Below are positions 32,612 through 41,089 of a stretch of 43,612 nt of DNA, one piece after another. The notes under the pieces were generated by a model that was not told where the DNA came from, made no database searches, and was given only the letters and a program-made list of their open reading frames with translations. A program made the position numbers and the translations under genes. Positions within the stretch are counted from its first letter, which is position 1. Every line of letters begins with the position of its first letter. The stretch spans positions 1-43,612 of IMG/VR virus record IMGVR_UViG_3300023116_000093; one strand, written 5' to 3'. The DNA comes from a virus.

Positions 32612-35600
32612 TTATACATCTTCGAACGATGCTCCTGTCGGAGTAATCAAGAATTCGATGTCAATAAATTCTAACGCTCTTGTTGGTTTCAAGTAAATTT
32701 TACCAACCAATTGGTTTGAATCTAAATCTTCAGGTGAGTCAGAAACCGTTACACGGAAGTCGTATAAACCTCTGTCTCTTCTGATGGAATCCAAGATTGG
32801 GTTCACCGCATCTAAGAAATCTTGTCTTACCTGAGCGTCATTCTGTTCGAATAACAATCTCACAGCTACCGCTGAAATCAACTTACGAGCTTGTAACAAC
32901 AATCTTCTTACGTTAATTCTGTCAAGTGCAGATTCTCTAACCTGTAGAGTTTTGTTACCCCAAATTACAGTACCCACATCTGAGAATGTAGCGATTGGGT
33001 TCAATCTACCTTGATATAGAGTGTCTCTATCGTCTTGAGTCAACTTCTTACGTGCTTTAACTGAATTCACCAAACCTCTCGTGTAACCCGCAGTTGCGAA
33101 CCAAGGGAACGCGATGTTATCCGTTAACGCCAAGTTTCTCACAACTTCTGACGTTGGTGGAATGTAGATTTGAGTGTTGTTTGAACCATCTCTAACCAAA
33201 ATCCATGGATAGTAAGTCGCGGTGTAGTTAGAATCAATTCCTGAACTATCTAAGTTATCTACCGCAGTTTCAGGGTAAATAAAGTCAGTATCAAATGACG
33301 CTCCGTTTGGTGCGAACATATTGTAGTCAGGAGTTGTACAAATGTAGATTGAATCCGCTCTATCAGTTTCAACCATATCAATTGCTTCCTCAACCAAGTT
33401 TGAGTTATTTACATAATCAACACCAGGGGTTGTCAATACGTTGATGTTTACCGCTTCAGGGTTTTCAAATGACTTCTGACCTAATAGATATGCGTAGTAG
33501 TCAGTGTTCGCCCAATCAACACTATTGTCACCAACAGTAATTTGTTTGAACGCTCCCCATCCTGTTGCAGTTGGGTAAGATGCTGAAGCCGCAGCTCCCG
33601 CCAAGTATCCTGAACCTCCTAAACGGAATCTATCAGTGTTTGTTCTTGACTCTCTGTAGATATCCCATCCGTCAAAACCACCTTTAGCAAGTAAAGTAAA
33701 CTTACGTGCATTTAGTCTGTAGTATGGGTTAGTCTCTGATTGAGGGTCTGATTGGAATGTTGCATCACCAACCTCAAACGCTGATTGACCTGAAGTTGTG
33801 TAACCTGCAGGGATTGTAACAACAGTCGCTCCTGAGTCCATATGGAAACCTTTAGTAAGGTAAGCCCAATCTGAACTATCAGTTGCAGTTGCCAAGTTAG
33901 TTGGGTTTTGTTTACCTACATAATTGTAGAAATCGCTATCGATACCTACTGTGTTTGATAAACCTAAGTAAGTTTTTCTTACTTTGTCACCTGAACTTCT
34001 TGTTGAGTTATCCGCACCTGTGCTAGTTCCGAATGGTGGGTTGTAGATAACTTCACCAGGAATGTTGTATTTTGTTTTATAAACAGGGAAAGGACTTCTT
34101 GCTCCTGAGTATTCTCTGAATACGTAACCTTCAAAACCACAAGGTAATGCATCTACAGGTGCGTCCTCTTCCATTTCTATCATAATAAATGAAGACTTCA
34201 ATTCGTATTCACCATTAGCAGTACCCACTTTTCTTGCAACGTATCCGTTTTCAGTTGGGTCCAAGGTACAATTTGAGAATTTCTCTAAGACTACAGGATT
34301 TGCATCCGTATCGAAGAAGTCTCTTACAATGATATCAAATGTGTTATTATTAAATGAAATGTTAACAATAGAAATCTTAATCAACTGGTTTGCCGCGTTA
34401 CCGTCAGAGATTAAGATAAATTTAAATAGTTTTTCAACTGTATTACCTCTCAATTCTGAAACCACAAACGGAGTCGATGGAGTTTGATATTGTTCTAAAT
34501 ACCAACCAATTGATGTGTTAGTTGCATTGTCTTCTTTAGCTGAAGGTAAACCAACCAAATCACAATTCAAACCACGAATCTTACCAGTACGGTAACCGTA
34601 GTTCAACATGTTTTGGAATGTTTCTTCAATGAACAATGGAACTTCACTTCTTGATTTTGAGAAGTTAGTCATACCAAATACCTTAGTTAAGTAGTTAGTA
34701 TCACTTAAGTTCATAGATGTTCTAAAGTAGAAGTTGTCACCTGCATCGGTAATACCTGAAATTGCAAATGGTGAGTAAGGATTTTTCTGAACATCAGCGA
34801 ATGAACCTGAACAATCCATAGTTACTGCCGATAAACCAGCAATTGTACCACCACTATTAACAGTGTAAACAGGACCATCATCAGTTGAGTAAGTATCAAT
34901 ACCTCTTGAACGCAATGTTGCAACAACAACATCATTGTATGAAGTAAACGCGGTTGCAAGGTAAGAAATAACATCTCCCGAGATTGTTCCCGAGAAGTCA
35001 CCGTTACCTAAATCGTTGAATACCGACACCACACCGTTGAATGAAATACCTGAGTAGTCATCACCACTTCCTGGTTCAAACGCTCCATAATACCAAGGGT
35101 CCATTGTTGAGTCATCATAGTCAGCAACCGAGTCATATAAACCATCAACACCTAAGTTGTTAGTTACCGCAGTGTAACCCGCAGAGTCAAACAGTTGGTA
35201 AGTCGCGTCTGTTAAAACACCCCATTGAGAAACCGAAGTTGCTGACAACGCATTATCTCCAATAATATTGTAGATGAATGATTGTAACTGAGCAGACATT
35301 GTAGTCTCACTTCCATTATATAATGTAATGTCATCATTTATGTAATCAGATACAGGTGTTGGAATTGTTGACGTAAAGGATACAGTGGATGTACCACCTG
35401 TGTTACCAATAAAATCAACAGTCCATTGTGCTGTAGATGAAACTTGTAGAGTTGAAGGGTCAAGGTTTGCTTGCGTTGTTATAGACCAAGACGGTCCCGC
35501 ATCATATCCTGACAATCCTAAAACTCTTGTTACGAATAATTGATTCGATTGCTGCAAATATGCTTTGGCGATATACGCGGCCTCATATTTTGGAATTTGT

Positions 35601-35809
35601 GTGTTTACAAATTTTGCAGGGTTTGTACCACCGAAGAAGGTTCTGAACTCATCATAATTAGTGATGAAGATAGGTTCGAAAGCGGGACCTCTTAAAGTCT
35701 CACCAACAATACCCATTGTTGTTACACCGACACTCTGTGCCACAAAACTCAAATCTCTTTCAGATGTATAAACACCTGGAGAAACAAAAACTTTGTTAGA
35801 ACTAGCCAT
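32612..35809 (-). CDS. gp18: Tail sheath protein, T4 gp18-like, enlarged
   Basis: A 1065-residue contractile sheath protein, much longer than T4 gp18 (659). The N-terminus VFVSPGVYTSERDLSFVAQS, then GIVGETLRGPAFEPIFITNY and the YDEFRTFFGG block, is typical. The conserved C-terminal sheath domain is at about 880-1065 (VIWGNKTLQVRESALDRINV, RRLLLQARKLISAVAVRLLF, a VRQDFLDAVNPILDSIRRDR helix and KIYLKPTRALEFIDIEFLIT). The extra about 400 residues lie in the middle and are Ser/Thr/Asp/Gly-rich, suggesting surface-exposed insert domains. It has a long A-rich leader, an upstream TATTTAT motif and its own terminator. Confidence 0.94.
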   Translation of the reverse strand: MASSNKVFVSPGVYTSERDLSFVAQSVGVTTMGIVGETLRGPAFEPIFITNYDEFRTFFGGTNPAKFVNTQIPKYEAAYIAKAYLQQSNQLFVTRVLGLSGYDAGPSWSITTQANLDPSTLQVSSTAQWTVDFIGNTGGTSTVSFTSTIPTPVSDYINDDITLYNGSETTMSAQLQSFIYNIIGDNALSATSVSQWGVLTDATYQLFDSAGYTAVTNNLGVDGLYDSVADYDDSTMDPWYYGAFEPGSGDDYSGISFNGVVSVFNDLGNGDFSGTISGDVISYLATAFTSYNDVVVATLRSRGIDTYSTDDGPVYTVNSGGTIAGLSAVTMDCSGSFADVQKNPYSPFAISGITDAGDNFYFRTSMNLSDTNYLTKVFGMTNFSKSRSEVPLFIEETFQNMLNYGYRTGKIRGLNCDLVGLPSAKEDNATNTSIGWYLEQYQTPSTPFVVSELRGNTVEKLFKFILISDGNAANQLIKISIVNISFNNNTFDIIVRDFFDTDANPVVLEKFSNCTLDPTENGYVARKVGTANGEYELKSSFIMIEMEEDAPVDALPCGFEGYVFREYSGARSPFPVYKTKYNIPGEVIYNPPFGTSTGADNSTRSSGDKVRKTYLGLSNTVGIDSDFYNYVGKQNPTNLATATDSSDWAYLTKGFHMDSGATVVTIPAGYTTSGQSAFEVGDATFQSDPQSETNPYYRLNARKFTLLAKGGFDGWDIYRESRTNTDRFRLGGSGYLAGAAASASYPTATGWGAFKQITVGDNSVDWANTDYYAYLLGQKSFENPEAVNINVLTTPGVDYVNNSNLVEEAIDMVETDRADSIYICTTPDYNMFAPNGASFDTDFIYPETAVDNLDSSGIDSNYTATYYPWILVRDGSNNTQIYIPPTSEVVRNLALTDNIAFPWFATAGYTRGLVNSVKARKKLTQDDRDTLYQGRLNPIATFSDVGTVIWGNKTLQVRESALDRINVRRLLLQARKLISAVAVRLLFEQNDAQVRQDFLDAVNPILDSIRRDRGLYDFRVTVSDSPEDLDSNQLVGKIYLKPTRALEFIDIEFLITPTGASFEDV

Positions 35810-35842
35810 TATTTTTTTCTTTTTCTAAAGATTTATTTTTAG

Positions 35843-35849
35843 ATAAATA
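35843..35849 (-). promoter_or_regulatory. TATTTAT motif before sheath gene
   Basis: Sense-strand AAATATTTATCTAAAAATAAATC, ending 33 nt before the sheath ATG at 35809. The leader is A-rich with no Shine-Dalgarno sequence. Confidence 0.5.
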
Positions 35850-35885
35850 TTTACAAAAATACTAAAAACATTATTACCAGCGGGA

Positions 35886-35892
35886 TATTTAT
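35886..35892 (+). promoter_or_regulatory. TATTTAT motif before plus-strand small gene
   Basis: Plus-strand GGGATATTTATCATTTGG, about 40 nt before the ATG at 35933. It is in the sense orientation for a gene on the opposite strand from its neighbours, which argues against a purely positional coincidence. Confidence 0.4.
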
Positions 35893-35932
35893 CATTTGGT
35901 AGGTATTTTTTCTGCCTTTTTTCTCACCAACT

Positions 35933-36085
35933 ATGAAAAAGAAAATCAAGAATATTAAAATATCAGAGGAGTCTCATCAAGTATTAAAAGAATACTGTGA
36001 CGAGAAAGGTCTTAAAATGTATAAGTTTTTGGAGACTATGATTTTTGAGAATTGCTCAAAACCTAAAGACATCTACGGAGAGTAG
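35933..36085 (+). CDS. Small ribbon-helix-helix-like protein
   Basis: ATG at 35933 to TAG at 36085, 50 residues, the only plus-strand gene inside the minus-strand tail block. It begins with a basic strand (MKKKIKNIKIS), then helix EESHQVLKEYCDEKG and helix KMYKFLETMIFENC. This strand-helix-helix layout resembles Arc/MetJ-type DNA-binding dimers, so a small transcription regulator is possible. It fills the roughly 280-nt gap between the sheath and gp15-like genes, and its stop lies one base before the stop codon of the convergent gp15-like gene at 36087. Confidence 0.65.
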   Translation: MKKKIKNIKISEESHQVLKEYCDEKGLKMYKFLETMIFENCSKPKDIYGE

Positions 36086-36086
36086 A

Positions 36087-37127
36087 TTATTGAAGGGTGG
36101 CTTCCCACTTAATAATAGAATCCTTTGAAGGAACATCTTTAACAATTTCAAACCTTATCAAATCATTGGTATTGATTTGAAGTTTCGTTACGTTGTCCCC
36201 AACATAGTCATCATTAATGTAAACTGAAAAGTCATCAACATTATTTGTAGATGTTAGATTAAGGTCCACCATATAACTAAACCTTTCGTGAACTGAAGTG
36301 TTTCCGTTTAAGAATTGGATGTCCAAATCAAATTCATTAGGGCGTGGTGGTTGAATGTTTGCTTTACGTGCTTTTGTTTTGTTACTCACCTCATATAAAG
36401 TGAGTGCACGAGAAACACCAGGTACCAACTCAAATTCTTCTTCATCCATTAAGAAACCTAACATCTGAAACTCGTAGTTTTGAATGTAGTATTTTCTTTT
36501 GTCCAAATCCAAAACAGATTCGTCTGAAATATTATTCAATATTATTGGAATATAGTGTCCTTTAATATTTGTATACGCTTGACGAGATGAAAATTTTTGT
36601 AACACATTTTTGTTAAACTCATTAAGACCTCTCATTCTATTCACAAATATTTTAACTTCATAAGTAATATCAACAGGAATCGGTTGAGGTATCTTATATA
36701 TGTCTACACCTTTTCTTTGTCCGTCCCAAGTCGGAACTTTGGCGTAATAAAATTGTTTTCTATTTGGAATAGTATATTGTAGTGATGGGTTTGACCCATA
36801 AGGAACCTCAGGTCTACGAACTGTTGTGACAAAAGGAGGTTTAACATTTTTATCCAAATCTTGGAAGTTCCACGTCTCTGTAAACTGTGCCCAGTTCTGT
36901 GTTGTTATAATAATATCCACCGTAGGAATAACTTTACCATCTAAGATAGTTTGTAAGTCGTTCTTCACAAAATCCAACATCCCTCTGTCCAAATCTGCAT
37001 GTAATATAGATTTTGGCAAATATGTACCGTCCTCCTGAATATACTCCAAAAGTTGTTCCCTTCTTTCATATCCCGTTTTGTTTGGGATGAGGTCAATCGT
37101 CTTTTTTATTTTTTTTGGTAGTGCCAT
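36087..37127 (-). CDS. Tail terminator / sheath-stabilising protein, T4 gp15-like
   Basis: A 346-residue protein (T4 gp15 is 272). The central region resembles gp15-type tail completion proteins: VIPTVDIIITTQNWAQFTET, IPQPIPVDITYEVKIFVNRM, NVLQKFSSRQAYTNIKGHYI and YYIQNYEFQMLGFLMDEEEF. This matches the pattern of a (V/I)PxxxxYxVxIY strand followed by a helix and an F-type turn. The extra C-terminal about 70 residues form a beta-type domain. In T4, gp15 caps the tail and meets the neck. The start overlaps the stop of the upstream neck-like gene by one base (TAATG) and it precedes the sheath gene, as in T4. Assignment is from position and patterns. Confidence 0.68.
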   Translation of the reverse strand: MALPKKIKKTIDLIPNKTGYERREQLLEYIQEDGTYLPKSILHADLDRGMLDFVKNDLQTILDGKVIPTVDIIITTQNWAQFTETWNFQDLDKNVKPPFVTTVRRPEVPYGSNPSLQYTIPNRKQFYYAKVPTWDGQRKGVDIYKIPQPIPVDITYEVKIFVNRMRGLNEFNKNVLQKFSSRQAYTNIKGHYIPIILNNISDESVLDLDKRKYYIQNYEFQMLGFLMDEEEFELVPGVSRALTLYEVSNKTKARKANIQPPRPNEFDLDIQFLNGNTSVHERFSYMVDLNLTSTNNVDDFSVYINDDYVGDNVTKLQINTNDLIRFEIVKDVPSKDSIIKWEATLQ

Positions 37128-37642
37128 TAGATTCCGTTGAATTCATCATTTGTAACCGGCGACGCAGTGATGCTGCGGTAGAATGGTTTATAACCACCAT
37201 ATGTGTGCCTGTTGTCAGAAGTGATTCTACCATCATCGACGACAGAATAATACCTGACTTTATCTTCTTTTTCATAATAACCAATGTAGTCCCCAAACTC
37301 GATATCAACACCCATTTGGTCCAAATAATCCTGATAAATACCTACTTTTAAGTTACCAGGTTCCACTTGGTCAATTCTTGAGTTCCCCATAAACTTATTC
37401 TCAGGGGCTTCGATTTGTAAATAACCCTTCAACTCAACAGGTGGGTGGTATTGAATACCTTCAGAAACCACTTCACCATAGACATCGTCCTTTTTGGTTC
37501 TTTGTTTATCAACACGATAAAGCACAAAGGAAAAGTTCATATCCCCGTGCAGCCATTCTTGGCCCATGGATATGTCCAAACCAAAGTCCTCGCCGGAGAA
37601 GAACTTATTTAATCGCGTTATTGGAACTTTTCTTTGACTCAT
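37127..37642 (-). CDS. Neck / head-completion protein, probably T4 gp14-like
   Basis: 171 residues from the ATG at 37642; a TTG one codon upstream is an unlikely start. Features: GYLQIEAPENKFMGN, VDIEFGDYIGYYEKEDKVRY, YSVVDDGRITSDNRHTYGGY and KPFYRSITASP. A beta-barrel-type protein beside a gp15-like gene fits the neck or head closure role of T4 gp14 (256 residues), which closes the head and meets the tail. A gp13-like gene lies 3.4 kb away on the other strand. The name is inferred from position and should be held loosely. A TATTTAT motif lies only 6 nt before the ATG. Confidence 0.6.
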   Translation of the reverse strand: MSQRKVPITRLNKFFSGEDFGLDISMGQEWLHGDMNFSFVLYRVDKQRTKKDDVYGEVVSEGIQYHPPVELKGYLQIEAPENKFMGNSRIDQVEPGNLKVGIYQDYLDQMGVDIEFGDYIGYYEKEDKVRYYSVVDDGRITSDNRHTYGGYKPFYRSITASPVTNDEFNGI

Positions 37643-37648
37643 CAATTG

Positions 37649-37655
37649 ATAAATA
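37649..37655 (-). promoter_or_regulatory. TATTTAT motif in divergent intergenic region
   Basis: Minus-strand GATATTTATC, 6 nt before the ATG at 37642, in the 49-nt gap between the divergent neck-like and SNF2 helicase genes. If it is the promoter, the transcript would be nearly leaderless. The plus-strand gene has only a weaker TATTTAC element at its start. Confidence 0.4.
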
Positions 37656-37691
37656 TCTATAAAATGATTATATTTAAAGGTATTTACCCTT

Positions 37692-39446
37692 ATGGAAGAA
37701 AATAAAGTTATAGAAAGTATCCCTGAAATTAAGGCAACTCGTATATTGGAAAATTACGAGGGATACAACAATTACATACTATCCATCAAAAATAAGATGG
37801 AAACAAAAAAACACTTTAAGATGACTCGTGCTCAGGCCGATTACATCAATGACTTCCATCAGGTGGTTCCAAAAGTTGCGAGAAAGTGGGTAATGTTGGA
37901 TGACTACTTCGGTCAAAAAATGATGGAAGAAAAACTTCTAACTAAAAAACCAACTCAAATCTATGTTGAAAAAATCTTAGTTGAGAAAGATAAATCATTT
38001 CACATCTATGGTAAGTTATTTGAAAAACAAAAGTTATACGACTTTTGGTTACCTAAAGCTGCGGTTATTGTAAACAAAGAAAGAAAAGTTGAGATTGATT
38101 ATTCTAAGTATTCTCACCGACCACCACTATCACATCAAAAAGAATCCATTGAAAAGTTGGTGGGTAATGACAAATACATTTTAGCCGATGATATGGGATT
38201 GGGAAAAACCACCTCAACAGTGATTGCATCATTGGAGAATGGTTCCAAAAAAGTCTTAATCATCTGTCCTGCATCATTAAAGATTAACTGGGAAAGGGAG
38301 ATTAAAAATTATACCGATAAGACCACAAGTATTGTTGAAGGTAAAAAGTGGGAACCTGCCGAATACACAATCATCAACTATGATATTCTTAAAAACTTCC
38401 ACGAACCCAAAAAACCAAAAGAATCGGATGTCTTAAATTATGGGTTTGATTTGGTGATTATCGATGAGGCACATTATATTCAGAACAAACAAGCTCAACG
38501 AACAAAGATTGTAAATGACCTCTGTAAAAAAGTTGGGAGGGTTTGGTTGTTGACGGGAACCCCAATGACTTCACGACCAATCAACTACTATAATCTTTTA
38601 GAGTTGGTAGACTCACCTGTCGCCTACAATTGGATGGCATATGCAATCCGTTATTGTGAAGGTTACCAATTCAATGTTGGAAACCGAAAAGTTTGGAACG
38701 TCAATGGAGCATCCAACCTAACGGAATTAAGAGACCGAACAAAAAGCCACGTCCTCAGAAGATTGAAAGAGGACATCTTGGACTTACCTGAAAAAATATT
38801 AACCCCCGTTTACCTTCGTCTGAAGTCAAAGCAATACGAAGCATTAATGGGTGAATATTTTGAATGGTTTGAACAATCTGAGGAGTCATCCTCATTAACC
38901 GTGCAATTCTCAAAACTGATGAAGGTCCGACAGGTCATCGCAGAAGAAAAGGTTAGAGACACCATTGAGATTACACAAAATATAATCGACCAAGGAAAAA
39001 AAGTTATTATTTTCACGAATTTCACTGATACATTAAATAAAATTAAAGACCACTTCGGAAAATCTGCCGTTGCTTTAGACGGAAAAATGAGCAAACCAGC
39101 AAGACAACGTTCTGTTGATGAGTTTCAAGAAAACGAAAAGGTTATGGTCTTTGTTGGTAACCTTAAAGCCGCAGGTGTGGGTATTACCCTTACCGCAGCA
39201 GAAGCAGTTATTATGAATGACTTATCATTCGTTCCTTCTGACCACTCACAAGCCGAAGACCGTGCATACCGTTACGGTCAAAAGTCAAATGTATCCGTTT
39301 TTTATCCAATATTTGAAAACACCATTGAAGGAGTTATCTACGATATTTTGTCACAAAAGAAGAATGTTTTTGAGACAGTTATGGGGGATAATGAAAATAA
39401 GGGGGATGTTTTAGAACAAATATTGAATACAATCTCAAGAAGATAG
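37692..39446 (+). CDS. SNF2-family DNA helicase/translocase
   Basis: A 584-residue SF2 ATPase of the SNF2 type. Motif I is ADDMGLGKTT (165-174), motif Ia is near ICPASLKINW (191-200), motif II is DEAH (258-261) and motif III is LTGTP (about 287-291). In the second lobe, motif IV is VIIFTNFTDT, motif V is the AAGVGITLTAA region, and motif VI is AEDRAYRYGQ. The N-terminal about 140 residues are unlike known helicase domains. Such proteins remodel or reanneal DNA (SMARCAL1/HepA-like) and in T4-type phages act in recombination and fork repair, parallel to UvsW. It is first in a plus-strand group of four genes. Confidence 0.93.
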   Translation: MEENKVIESIPEIKATRILENYEGYNNYILSIKNKMETKKHFKMTRAQADYINDFHQVVPKVARKWVMLDDYFGQKMMEEKLLTKKPTQIYVEKILVEKDKSFHIYGKLFEKQKLYDFWLPKAAVIVNKERKVEIDYSKYSHRPPLSHQKESIEKLVGNDKYILADDMGLGKTTSTVIASLENGSKKVLIICPASLKINWEREIKNYTDKTTSIVEGKKWEPAEYTIINYDILKNFHEPKKPKESDVLNYGFDLVIIDEAHYIQNKQAQRTKIVNDLCKKVGRVWLLTGTPMTSRPINYYNLLELVDSPVAYNWMAYAIRYCEGYQFNVGNRKVWNVNGASNLTELRDRTKSHVLRRLKEDILDLPEKILTPVYLRLKSKQYEALMGEYFEWFEQSEESSSLTVQFSKLMKVRQVIAEEKVRDTIEITQNIIDQGKKVIIFTNFTDTLNKIKDHFGKSAVALDGKMSKPARQRSVDEFQENEKVMVFVGNLKAAGVGITLTAAEAVIMNDLSFVPSDHSQAEDRAYRYGQKSNVSVFYPIFENTIEGVIYDILSQKKNVFETVMGDNENKGDVLEQILNTISRR

Positions 39447-39468
39447 TAAAAATTTCCCGGTTTCCGAT

Positions 39469-39475
39469 TATTTAT
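39469..39475 (+). promoter_or_regulatory. TATTTAT motif before SOD fusion gene
   Basis: Plus-strand GATTATTTATATAAAAACG, ending 15 nt before the ATG at 39491 and 22 nt after the helicase stop. Same sense orientation and A-rich follow-up as on the minus strand. Confidence 0.45.
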
Positions 39476-39490
39476 ATAAAAACGAATGTT

Positions 39491-41053
39491 ATGGAGTTCA
39501 AAAAACAAAAGGCTCGCATTCAGGAGATTGAGAAAATATTGAAATCACAGCCAACTCAAAAACCTGATAATCAACAGGATACAATCCACGAGCAAAAACA
39601 AACTGAAATGAAAGAAATTAAGGTAGTAAAACTTCCTTATTCTTATTCTGCCCTTGAGCGTTTCATCGATGCTGAGACGATGAAAACTCATTATAATCAA
39701 CACTACAAAGGTTACGTTAAAAAACTTAATAGTGCCTTAGATAGAATTAAGGATAAAGAAATGGACCTTGAAAAAATCATTAAAGGTATTTCAAGGTATA
39801 ATAGAACAATACGAAACAACGCAGGAGGGGCTTACAACCATCAACTGTTTTGGAATATGTTATCACCAAAAAAACAAAGACCTACAGGTCCTGTTTATGA
39901 TAAGATAGTAAAGAAATTTGGAAGTTATGACAACTTCAAAAAAGAATTTGCTAAAAAATCAAGAGGTCAATTCGGTTCAGGATGGGCTTGGTTAGTATTA
40001 ACCAAATCAGGAGACCTTAAGGTGATGACCACATCAAATCAAGACAATCCACTTATGGGGGTTATCAAAGATGGTGGACATCCACTCTTAGGTTTAGACC
40101 TATGGGAACACGCATATTACCTCAAATACAAAAGTAAAAGAGACGAATACATCAACAACTTCTTCTCAGTAATCAATTGGAGTTATGTTAATCGTTTGTT
40201 TGATGAAAAGAACAAAACAAAAATTAATGAGTCTCGAGTTGCAAAAGAAATTATTACTGAAGGAGCATCTGCCGGATGTTCTCCAAAACAGGTAAATGCC
40301 TACAGAATGATATTCAACCGAAACCCTCAGATTAAAAAGAAATTCATGTATGCAATCATGGATATTCTAAAAGAAGTTTATTCTGAGTTTTGGTATGATA
40401 AAAACGAATATGCTGAAGGACAAATGTCAGGTGTTTATGATTTTGAACAACCAGGTCGTTCGGTAATCAATAAGTTGAATACCAACTACTCAGCATTCTG
40501 TATTTTATCTAATGATATCAGCATGGCGTTGAAACATTATGGGCAACCATCTTTAAACTTTATCGGTCAATCTAATACCCAACAGTTAAAAGAATTGTCA
40601 AGAATGTTAAAATTCATGATTGAATACCGTTATAGAATATTCAACCCTGAGTCTGCAACTTTCAAAGAAATTATGGCGAGTTTAGATAAATCAAACCGTT
40701 TTGGTGATACCAGAGAAATCAAAGCAGTATCAGACATGAAAAAAATATTTAACACCAAAAAAGTTTTCAAAGTAGGAGAGCTCGGTGGTAAAGATGATAT
40801 GTTAGGTGGTGTAGATGCAACTGTTGAAGAAAATGGACAAACAAAGACCATTCAAATCAAACCATTTAATAATTGGGAAGAGAAAGACGACCGAATTATT
40901 GTCTTTGGAACAGGTAATGTAAAACCTTATTCTACGGATTATATGGCTTTCCAAACTGACAAATACGGAACATTTGTATTCAATGTAGATGGAATGGAAA
41001 TTATAGACGGAAGATTTACCTTCCCAAAGGAAGGGTGGGTTAATCCACAATAA
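39491..41053 (+). CDS. Fe/Mn superoxide dismutase fused to a nuclease-like C-terminal domain
   Basis: A 520-residue protein. Residues about 47-240 are a complete Fe/Mn superoxide dismutase converting superoxide to H2O2 and O2. Metal ligands are H67 (KTHYNQHY), H117 (NNAGGAYNHQLFW), D203 and H207 (DLWEHAYY). Gly113 and Gln184 (SNQDNPL) match the Mn-type rather than Fe-type pattern. Residues 1-46 are a Gln/Lys-rich extension. A linker, NESRVAKEIITEGASAG (about 246-262), leads to a C-terminal domain whose end (GGVDATVEENGQTKTIQIKP, D442, Q455, K457) recalls the GxD...(E/Q)xK pattern of PD-(D/E)XK nucleases. IITE|G in the linker resembles a T4-type prohead protease site. SOD is certain; the nuclease reading is tentative. 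No signal peptide is present. Confidence 0.93.
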   Translation: MEFKKQKARIQEIEKILKSQPTQKPDNQQDTIHEQKQTEMKEIKVVKLPYSYSALERFIDAETMKTHYNQHYKGYVKKLNSALDRIKDKEMDLEKIIKGISRYNRTIRNNAGGAYNHQLFWNMLSPKKQRPTGPVYDKIVKKFGSYDNFKKEFAKKSRGQFGSGWAWLVLTKSGDLKVMTTSNQDNPLMGVIKDGGHPLLGLDLWEHAYYLKYKSKRDEYINNFFSVINWSYVNRLFDEKNKTKINESRVAKEIITEGASAGCSPKQVNAYRMIFNRNPQIKKKFMYAIMDILKEVYSEFWYDKNEYAEGQMSGVYDFEQPGRSVINKLNTNYSAFCILSNDISMALKHYGQPSLNFIGQSNTQQLKELSRMLKFMIEYRYRIFNPESATFKEIMASLDKSNRFGDTREIKAVSDMKKIFNTKKVFKVGELGGKDDMLGGVDATVEENGQTKTIQIKPFNNWEEKDDRIIVFGTGNVKPYSTDYMAFQTDKYGTFVFNVDGMEIIDGRFTFPKEGWVNPQ

Positions 41054-41068
41054 AGTGTTTTATTGCGA

Positions 41069-41075
41069 TATTTAT
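41069..41075 (+). promoter_or_regulatory. TATTTAT motif before gp13-like gene
   Basis: Plus-strand GCGATATTTATAATAAAAAAAG, ending 14 nt before the ATG at 41090, in a 36-nt gap. Confidence 0.45.
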
Positions 41076-41089
41076 AATAAAAAAAGAAG

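Noticed and set aside
37643-37645. TTG at 37645 as the start of the gp14-like gene
   Set aside because: The ATG lies in the next codon at 37642 and fits the start context; the TTG adds only one residue.
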